Assembly (NCBI GenBank): GCA_900766795.1
Contig: CAAFWX010000314.1
Location: 1 to 7,295 of the forward strand
Source of the DNA: Oscillospiraceae bacterium
Lineage (GTDB): Bacteria; Bacillota_A; Clostridia; Oscillospirales; Ruminococcaceae
Direction of reading: 5' to 3'
DNA length: 7,295 nt
This document shows, one piece after another, positions 1 through 4,401 of this stretch (positions are counted from its first letter, which is position 1; every line of letters starts with the position of its first letter). The notes beneath the pieces are model-generated. The model searched no databases. It saw only the letters and a list, made by a program, of their open reading frames with translations, and was not told the origin of the DNA. Position numbers and translations under genes: made by a program.

Positions 1-19
1 CACGACGCTCTTCCGATCT
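1..19 (+). other. Residual Illumina TruSeq adapter (not genomic)
   Basis: The first 19 bases, CACGACGCTCTTCCGATCT, are identical to the 3' end of the Illumina TruSeq universal/read-1 adapter, which ends in GCTCTTCCGATCT. A 19-base exact match placed precisely at the contig edge, directly before coding sequence, is best explained by untrimmed adapter carried into the assembly. Genomic sequence therefore starts at about base 20. Any translation that runs through codon 18-20 is artificial. Confidence 0.97.
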
Positions 20-20
20 A

Positions 21-230
21 AAGCAGTTCATTCTGAGCGTTATTGAAAGCTGCGAAAATCCCGAGGCTGTGATGGAGAATTACCGAAAGGGTCTTGCGCT
101 CATCAACAGCCAAAGGCACTATGACGAATACGCAAACAGCGGCTTTTTCACCGTTGTCCGTCAGAATAACGGTGAGGACACGCGGGAAAAAGTCTGCGAC
201 ATAATCGCGGAGCATTTCGGTCTTAAGTAA
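21..230 (+). CDS. 3' end of an unidentified CDS (C-terminal about 69 residues)
   Basis: An open frame with no start enters from the adapter junction and ends at TAA 228-230. It encodes about 69 residues, beginning KQFILSVIES and ending DIIAEHFGLK. The 5' part is lost to the contig edge, so the first codons shown are internal. The piece is soluble-looking, mixed alpha/beta, with several acidic and aromatic residues, and has no membrane segment or signal. The C-terminal pattern (NSGFFTVVR, then an acidic linker, then an amphipathic helix) reminds me of the tail of small P-loop kinase or AAA-type ATP-binding proteins, but no nucleotide-binding motif lies in the surviving part. I do not assign a function. 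It reads in the same direction as the protease gene that starts 29 bp downstream, with no terminator between, so the two are probably co-transcribed. Confidence 0.75.
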   Translation, partial: KQFILSVIESCENPEAVMENYRKGLALINSQRHYDEYANSGFFTVVRQNNGEDTREKVCDIIAEHFGLK

Positions 231-259
231 CAGGTATTTATATTTAGTAGAGTCAATCT

Positions 260-994
260 ATGAAGAAATTTTATGATAAAAGCGAGCTGTGGTTCGCCAT
301 AACGTGGATAATCATTTACGTTGTGGCAATGGGAACCCTGAGAGGCAATTTCGGAGATGAAAGCCCGATTTCATTGCTTGGCGTGGTGGTGATTGACGCC
401 GTGCTTACGGTGTTTATCGTCAGAAACAAGCTTACAGAAAAATACGGTCTGGTTCGGTGCTCTGATAGCAGGAAATATCTGTATTTTATTCCGTTTGTGC
501 TGCTGTGTACGGTGAATCTGTGGTTCGGCGTCGCTTTGCAATACGATGTGTTCCACCAGATTGCGGCGGTAATCACGCTGGCGCTTGCGGGTTATGTGGA
601 GGAGATTATTTTCAGGGGACTTTTATTCAAGGCAATCCGGAAAGACAGCGTGAAGCAGGCGGTTATCATCTCCGCTGTGACATTCGGAGCAGGGCATATC
701 GTGAATCTGCTGACAGGTCACGGCAGCATTGAAACCATTCTTCAGATGGCATACGCAATTGCAATAGGCTTCGCGTTTGTTCTGTGCTTCCACAAAAGCG
801 GGAGCCTTATCCCCTGCGTCATTACCCATAGCTTTATCAATCTCACGTCGAAGCTTTCTAACCACAGCATTTCCGAACAGGCAGAAAAGCTTTGGTTATA
901 CGGCGCAACCGCGTTCATAATACTTATCGCGGGCGGGTACGCACTGTATCTGCACAAAAAGGTCAAATGCGATTCCGCACCGGCGAATGAATGA
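260..994 (+). CDS. CPBP (CAAX/Abi) family intramembrane glutamic-type protease
   Basis: This 244-residue polytopic membrane protein has the three CPBP/Abi signature motifs in order. EExxxR is at 114-119 (EEIIFR), FxxxH at 142-146 (FGAGH), and HxxxN at 190-194 (HSFIN). In the family (relatives of Rce1 and of bacteriocin-immunity Abi proteins) the Glu and His residues form the active site within the membrane. Hydrophobic stretches near residues 10-27, 36-54, 73-92, 97-112, 132-150, 160-177, 181-195 and 213-231 suggest about eight membrane segments, with a basic C-terminal tail. The ATG follows in-frame stops (TAG at 245-250), so the start is firm despite only a weak ribosome site (AGTAGAG). The substrate cannot be told from sequence; processing of exported peptides, bacteriocin self-protection or signalling are all possible. 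It converges on smpB. Confidence 0.9.
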   Translation: MKKFYDKSELWFAITWIIIYVVAMGTLRGNFGDESPISLLGVVVIDAVLTVFIVRNKLTEKYGLVRCSDSRKYLYFIPFVLLCTVNLWFGVALQYDVFHQIAAVITLALAGYVEEIIFRGLLFKAIRKDSVKQAVIISAVTFGAGHIVNLLTGHGSIETILQMAYAIAIGFAFVLCFHKSGSLIPCVITHSFINLTSKLSNHSISEQAEKLWLYGATAFIILIAGGYALYLHKKVKCDSAPANE

Positions 995-998
995 CAAC

Positions 999-1026
999 AA
1001 AAATCCCGAGGAGCAATCCCCGGGAT
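999..1026 (-). terminator. Rho-independent terminator of smpB
   Basis: The hairpin arms are 1003-1011 and 1018-1026, with a 6-base loop. Read on the minus strand, all nine positions pair, one of them as G-U, and the stem runs straight into TTTTTG. Read on the plus strand the same position becomes an A-C mismatch and only AATTTGTT follows. It therefore serves smpB (stop 6 bp before the stem) much better than the convergent protease gene, although weak bidirectional action is possible. Confidence 0.88.
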
Positions 1027-1032
1027 AATTTG

Positions 1033-1488
1033 TTATCTGTTGCGCTCCTTCATAGCGCGCTCGATTTCTCTGCCTGCGTCGCGGCGAGCCATGTCATCGC
1101 GCTTGTCGTGGAGCTTCTTGCCCTTGCACAGCCCCACCTGCACCTTAACCTTGCTGTCCTTGAAGTACAGCGAGATGGGGATTAGGGTGTAGCCGCCCTG
1201 CTTTACCGTGCCGAAAAGCTTTAAAATCTCCTTTTTGTGGAGAAGAAGTCTGCGCACGCGGTAGGGGTCTTTGTTGAAGATGTTGCCTTTCTCATAGGGG
1301 GCGATGTGCATTCCTCTGATGAACGCTTCGCCGTTGTCTATGGAAATCCAGCTGTCCTTGAGGTTCACTCCGCCCTGTCGGATGGACTTGACCTCAGTTC
1401 CGAAAAGCTCAATGCCCGCCTCGTAGCTTTCGATGATAAAATACTCGTGGCGCGCCTGTCGGTTTTCGGAGATGGTTTTGGTGTTCAT
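1033..1488 (-). CDS. smpB: SsrA (tmRNA)-binding protein SmpB
   Basis: This 151-residue protein binds tmRNA and delivers it to stalled ribosomes for trans-translation. Family hallmarks are [11 protein letters not shown] at 8-18, [17 protein letters not shown] at 23-39, NLKDSW at 42-47, HKKEI at 84-88, the [11 protein letters not shown] strand at 100-110, and KGKKLHDKR at 122-130. It ends in the Arg/Lys-rich tail that enters the mRNA channel. Length is normal for the family. The ATG at 1488 is chosen over an in-frame ATG 11 codons upstream because a strong AAGGAGGG lies 6 bases before it and the family's conserved region starts shortly after; the longer form would be translated through its own ribosome site. 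The gene is complete and has its own terminator. It lies 62 bp downstream of the dockerin gene in the same direction. Neither rnr, its frequent partner, nor ssrA is in the window. Confidence 0.97.
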   Translation of the reverse strand: MNTKTISENRQARHEYFIIESYEAGIELFGTEVKSIRQGGVNLKDSWISIDNGEAFIRGMHIAPYEKGNIFNKDPYRVRRLLLHKKEILKLFGTVKQGGYTLIPISLYFKDSKVKVQVGLCKGKKLHDKRDDMARRDAGREIERAMKERNR

Positions 1489-1494
1489 TGGGTT

Positions 1495-1502
1495 CCCTCC
1501 TT
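1495..1502 (-). promoter_or_regulatory. smpB ribosome binding site (decides the start)
   Basis: AAGGAGGG on the minus strand lies 6 bases before the ATG at 1488, ideal spacing. It supports the 151-residue product and excludes the upstream ATG at 1521. A short CTCC/GGAG pairing (1497-1500 with 1507-1510) could partly cover the site, but a 4-bp stem is too weak to claim control. Confidence 0.85.
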
Positions 1503-1514
1503 TACGGGAGTGCT

Positions 1515-1544
1515 GCGGCACGCTTGTTCACCGCGCGGTGCCGC
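1515..1544 (-). other. Inverted repeat between the dockerin gene and smpB
   Basis: GCGGCAC (1515-1521) pairs exactly with GTGCCGC (1538-1544) across a 16-base loop that itself contains the palindrome CACCGCGCGGTG (1529-1540). It sits just after the dockerin gene stop. No T-run follows on the minus strand, so it is not a standard intrinsic terminator. It may be a processing or 3'-stabilising stem, or leave smpB dependent partly on read-through. I see no clear promoter in these 62 bases. Confidence 0.4.
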
Positions 1545-1550
1545 TGTCGG

Positions 1551-3719
1551 TTACATTCCGACGCTGTATTTCAGAATTACTATCGCGTCGTTCGCTCTCA
1601 CCCAGCCGTCCTGCGAAACATCTGCCGCAGCTTTCTGCGCGTAGGTGTCGAGAGTAACCTCTCCGACAACGGCGCGGAGAATTTCAACCGCGTCAACGGT
1701 GTTCACAAGTCCGTCGCCCGTAACGTCGCCCGGTACAACAATTGTGTAGGAAACGTCGCTGTTGGGCGCGGAGGCGGTCATGCCGGTGGCAATGTACTCT
1801 TTCTCGAGCGGAATAGTGCCGTCTGCTCTTCTGACGATAACCGCAGAGCCGTTTTCAAGCGAGTTTTTGAAAGCGGACACGGTGTGGCGGCTCTTGAACG
1901 AGGAGGAGATTGTGAGCTTGCTGTGGTCGATAGTCAGGTTGTTTGAAATCATATCAAAGTTCTGGAGCACGGAGCTGATGTAGTAATCTCCGCCCTCGGA
2001 AGCCTTGAATGTGACAGAGCCGTCCTTTACGGTGACGGTTTCAACATATTCGCCTTTCTTGGTTGTGGAGTTCCACTTATAAAGGCGGTAGCTGCCGTTT
2101 TTGTAGGTTCCCGAGATGTCCAGCGTGACAGACGCCGTGCCGGGGAAGCTTCCCGTCTGGGTGAAGCTTATAAGCTGATAGTCGCTGGCGCTTCCCACCT
2201 CGTAGCGGATTGCCTCCTCATTCTCAGACTCATACTTTACCTCGGGATTGAAGTCCTTCGGCTCGGTTATGTCGCGTCCGTTGAACACGATGGTGTATTT
2301 GTTTCCCTCGCGTGTGGTGCCGGTGAAGGTAAGGTTCTTGTCCTCGCCGTAGATTGCGTCAAACTCAGCCTTTAAGCCGGTTGCGGGCAGGGACAGGGAC
2401 GTTGCGACAAGTCCGCGCTGCGCGTCCTGATACGCCTTTATCGCCGCATTCGCAACGCTCACGGAAACATCAGGGTCAGCAGCAGCCTCTTTAAGTCTGT
2501 CAACAGCCGAAGAAAATGCCTTCCAGCTGCTTATGGTGTAGTCCTCTTCCTTATAGGTCTGCGCAATGGAAATCAGGTTGTTGAGCGTGGTCTTGGTTGC
2601 GGCAGAAACGCCCTTTGTCAGATTCTTCTTGGCGCTTTCAAGGCTCTCGAGCGCGTCCTTAATCATTTCCATGTCCGCGCCTGCGTAATTGTAGATGGTC
2701 TGCGCAGTTTTGAGGGCAGCCTCAAATGCGTTCCAGCTTGACTGGGTGTAGTCGTCCTTAGTATAGCCGCTGCACTCGCTGATAAGCGTTTCAAGGCGCA
2801 CCTTGAACGAGGAGGAGTCGCCGGAGTTCAGGAAGTAAAACTTCACGGTTGCCTTAGTGTTGGCATTCTTCGAGCTGTTAAGCCCGTAGTAAATCATGAC
2901 CGTGACATCGGTGCTGGAGGATTTCTCTGCGGATACGACAAGGTTCCCGTCAGAGTCCTTTTTGGTGAACGAGGACAGGTCCCAATCGTAGATTTCCAGA
3001 GGGTGGTCCTGCGTGCTGATGATGTTTGAGTTGTCGGGGTCGTCCTCATCATAGGGCAGGTCGTAGGGGTCGAAGAAGAAAAGCGGCAGCGCCGAACCGT
3101 CGGAAAGCTTTATCGAAGACAAAATCCTGTTTTTCAGCTCGTTCTCGTTGATTACGTCGCCGTCCATGAAGTAGTACACGCTCGGGGAAGCCACAAGGCT
3201 GCGCTGACCGTTGGCGTCAAGCAGGTTGTTGGAAACCTTTTTGCTGGAAATGTCCATGCTGACATACCATGCAGGCACGGTAGTAAGGTAGTTGTAGCTA
3301 AGGTCCAGAGAGGACAGGTTTATGCAGCCCGAAAGATCAACGCTGTTAAGGTCGGAGCTTCGCAGGCTGTTCTTAGAGAGGTCGAGCGAGCGCAGTCTTA
3401 TCATATATTCAAGGATAGGCGGGATTCCCTCAAGACCCATGTTGCTGAGGTTAAGGCTGGTTATCTTCTCAATGTCCCCGTAGGTGATTGCATCAAGGGA
3501 CTTTCTGGTGGCGCTTTCATATGCCTTTGTAAGCTTTTCTCTGACGATGGAGGTGCAGCCCGAATAGAAGAAAAGGCTGTTGTCGTTCACTAGGTCCGAG
3601 GACAGATGATTGGAATAGTCCGTCGCAGCGGCAGCGGGAAGCGCAAAAGCCGCAGGAACAGAACCGACCGCAACAACCGCCGCTGTCAAGCCCGAGAGGA
3701 TTCTTTTTTTGAGTGTCAT
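1551..3719 (-). CDS. Secreted dockerin protein with LRR and two FIVAR-like modules, no catalytic domain
   Basis: This 722-residue protein starts with a Sec signal peptide: MTLKKR, then a hydrophobic core to about residue 27 and an Ala-rich cleavage zone near 24-32. Residues 80-155 carry leucine-rich repeats (RLRSLDLSKNSL at 108-119, NLSSLDLSYNYLTTVP at 134-149). Residues 160-300 are Asp/Ser-rich and unassigned. Residues 306-367 and 377-437 are two similar helical modules (YTxxSWxAFxxA core), matching the FIVAR pattern. Residues about 440-590 form a beta-rich region I cannot name. The C-terminus (664-722) is a type I dockerin: loop 1 DVTGDGLVNTVD, loop 2 DVSQDGWVRAND, each followed by an ILxxxVG-type helix. 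It should be exported and bind a cohesin on a scaffoldin encoded elsewhere. No glycoside hydrolase, esterase, lyase or peptidase motif is visible, so a binding or structural role is inferred. The ribosome site AGAAAGGA (3731-3738) lies 11 bases before the ATG, longer than ideal. Confidence 0.9.
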   Translation of the reverse strand: MTLKKRILSGLTAAVVAVGSVPAAFALPAAAATDYSNHLSSDLVNDNSLFFYSGCTSIVREKLTKAYESATRKSLDAITYGDIEKITSLNLSNMGLEGIPPILEYMIRLRSLDLSKNSLRSSDLNSVDLSGCINLSSLDLSYNYLTTVPAWYVSMDISSKKVSNNLLDANGQRSLVASPSVYYFMDGDVINENELKNRILSSIKLSDGSALPLFFFDPYDLPYDEDDPDNSNIISTQDHPLEIYDWDLSSFTKKDSDGNLVVSAEKSSSTDVTVMIYYGLNSSKNANTKATVKFYFLNSGDSSSFKVRLETLISECSGYTKDDYTQSSWNAFEAALKTAQTIYNYAGADMEMIKDALESLESAKKNLTKGVSAATKTTLNNLISIAQTYKEEDYTISSWKAFSSAVDRLKEAAADPDVSVSVANAAIKAYQDAQRGLVATSLSLPATGLKAEFDAIYGEDKNLTFTGTTREGNKYTIVFNGRDITEPKDFNPEVKYESENEEAIRYEVGSASDYQLISFTQTGSFPGTASVTLDISGTYKNGSYRLYKWNSTTKKGEYVETVTVKDGSVTFKASEGGDYYISSVLQNFDMISNNLTIDHSKLTISSSFKSRHTVSAFKNSLENGSAVIVRRADGTIPLEKEYIATGMTASAPNSDVSYTIVVPGDVTGDGLVNTVDAVEILRAVVGEVTLDTYAQKAAADVSQDGWVRANDAIVILKYSVGM

Positions 3720-3763
3720 TCTAAATTACGTCCTTTCTGAATATATTTTCCCCGAATGAAATC

Positions 3764-3792
3764 CGCAAAGACGCAGCGTGCTTATCTTTGCG
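3764..3792 (-). promoter_or_regulatory. 5'-leader hairpin of the dockerin gene
   Basis: CGCAAAGA (3764-3771) and TCTTTGCG (3785-3792) form a perfect 8-bp stem with a 13-base loop. Two further outer pairs lie beyond one mismatch. The stem begins about 8-11 bases after the predicted transcription start and ends about 25 bases before the ribosome site. This placement suits a 5'-end stabilising stem. It is not an attenuator by itself, as no T-run follows. Confidence 0.5.
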
Positions 3793-3809
3793 CATAATTA
3801 CACATTTTC

Positions 3810-3838
3810 AGTATAGCACAAATTCTCGGCTTTGGCAA
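3810..3838 (-). promoter_or_regulatory. Predicted sigma-A promoter of the dockerin gene
   Basis: On the minus strand, TTGCCA (3838-3833) and TATACT (3815-3810) are separated by exactly 17 bases. Both boxes are one mismatch from consensus. The predicted start is near 3803, giving a leader of roughly 84 bases. Confidence 0.72.
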
Positions 3839-3968
3839 TAGTTTATTGGAAATAATCCATCAAAAAATACAATTATTTTACCGAAACGTTCCAAAGGAAT
3901 AGTAAGTGTTCGTCAAACTGCACAAAACAGAGTGGTAAAATTGTTTAAATAAGATTTCTCAAAATTTG
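3839..3968. other. Divergent control region with small palindromes
   Basis: This A/T-rich stretch lies between the two divergent promoters and has no coding potential that I can support. It contains TGGA-AATAA-TCCA (3847-3859), GAAACGTTCC (3883-3892, an imperfect palindrome with the central CG typical of LacI-family operators), and TTCC-AAA-GGAA (3889-3899). The last two overlap. They lie 45-60 bp upstream of the dockerin -35 box and could be regulator sites, but each is short enough to arise by chance. Confidence 0.25.
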
Positions 3969-3997
3969 TAGACATTTTAGGAAAGCTGTGATATAAT
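3969..3997 (+). promoter_or_regulatory. Predicted sigma-A promoter of the 71-aa gene
   Basis: TAGACA (3969-3974) and TATAAT (3992-3997) are separated by 17 bases. The -10 is a perfect consensus and the -35 differs at one position. A/T-rich sequence precedes the -35. The predicted start near 4004 leaves a leader of about 35 bases containing a strong ribosome site, so high expression is expected. Confidence 0.82.
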
Positions 3998-4038
3998 AAA
4001 AACAGAAACATATCAGCTTATGCTAGGAGGAGATTATT

Positions 4039-4254
4039 ATGGCAAAGAAGAAGCTGTTCGGAAATAACATCAAACCGTCCTGCAAGTACTGCGAGCTTGG
4101 CACTGCCGGAGAGGGCGACAAGATTCACTGCTCAAAGTTCGGCGATGTAAAGACTTACGATTCCTGCAAGAAGTTTGTCTACTCCCCGCTGAAGCGTATT
4201 CCTAAGAAAGAGCTTCAGCTTGCTAATTCCGCGGTCAACGACATTGATTTCTGA
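4039..4254 (+). CDS. Small basic four-cysteine protein, conserved-hypothetical type
   Basis: This 71-residue cytosolic protein has a basic N-terminus (MAKKKLFG), then Cys15-x2-Cys18-x12-Cys31-x11-Cys43, then FVYSPLKRIPKKE at 46-58 and an acidic end (NDIDF). The spacing of the four cysteines suggests one structural zinc site or an iron-sulfur site. I recognise the general pattern (CxYC, a later single Cys, then CxxFxYxPLKRxPK) from short uncharacterised proteins of Clostridia, but no function is known to me. The start is secure: AGGAGG (4025-4030) lies 8 bases before the ATG, behind a near-consensus promoter. It is a single-gene unit with its own terminator, so neighbours give no functional hint. 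Possible roles include a nucleic-acid- or ribosome-associated accessory protein, given its charge; this is speculative. Confidence 0.9.
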   Translation: MAKKKLFGNNIKPSCKYCELGTAGEGDKIHCSKFGDVKTYDSCKKFVYSPLKRIPKKELQLANSAVNDIDF

Positions 4255-4277
4255 TTTTGCACAATCATGACTTTTAC

Positions 4278-4303
4278 GGTCTGCTCATTCGGGCAGACCT
4301 TTT
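4278..4303 (+). terminator. Rho-independent terminator of the 71-aa gene
   Basis: GGTCTGC (4278-4284) pairs exactly with GCAGACC (4293-4299) across an 8-base loop and is followed by TTTT (4300-4303). It begins 24 bases after the stop codon. The short T-run is broken by G, so termination may be incomplete. Confidence 0.82.
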
Positions 4304-4331
4304 GTCGCCTGCGGACATCTCCCCTTATCAC

Positions 4332-4364
4332 AAAAACCCTCCCACGAAAACTCGCGGGAGGGTT
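4332..4364 (-). terminator. Rho-independent terminator of the GH94 phosphorylase gene
   Basis: Arms 4353-4364 and 4335-4346 enclose the 6-base loop 4347-4352. On the minus strand the 12-bp stem pairs throughout, with one G-U, and is followed by a T-run (A4332-4336 on the plus strand). On the plus strand the G-U position becomes an A-C mismatch and the trailing T-run is weaker (GTTT), though it could act as a backup for the 71-aa gene. Confidence 0.9.
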
Positions 4365-4401
4365 GTTTCATTCAGATTAGTGCGTTTGCGCCATGCGTCA
4401 A

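Noticed and set aside
1489..1521. Upstream ATG giving a 162-residue SmpB
   Set aside because: The extra 11 codons would include the strong ribosome site of the downstream ATG, and the SmpB family starts close to the 1488 start.
1488..1946. Plus-strand frames overlapping the 3' end of the dockerin gene and smpB
   Set aside because: They are shadows of two well-supported minus-strand genes and have no ribosome site or recognisable domain.
3881..3894. cre site upstream of the dockerin gene
   Set aside because: Only about 9 of 14 cre positions match, with both ends wrong, so it is recorded only as a weak palindrome.
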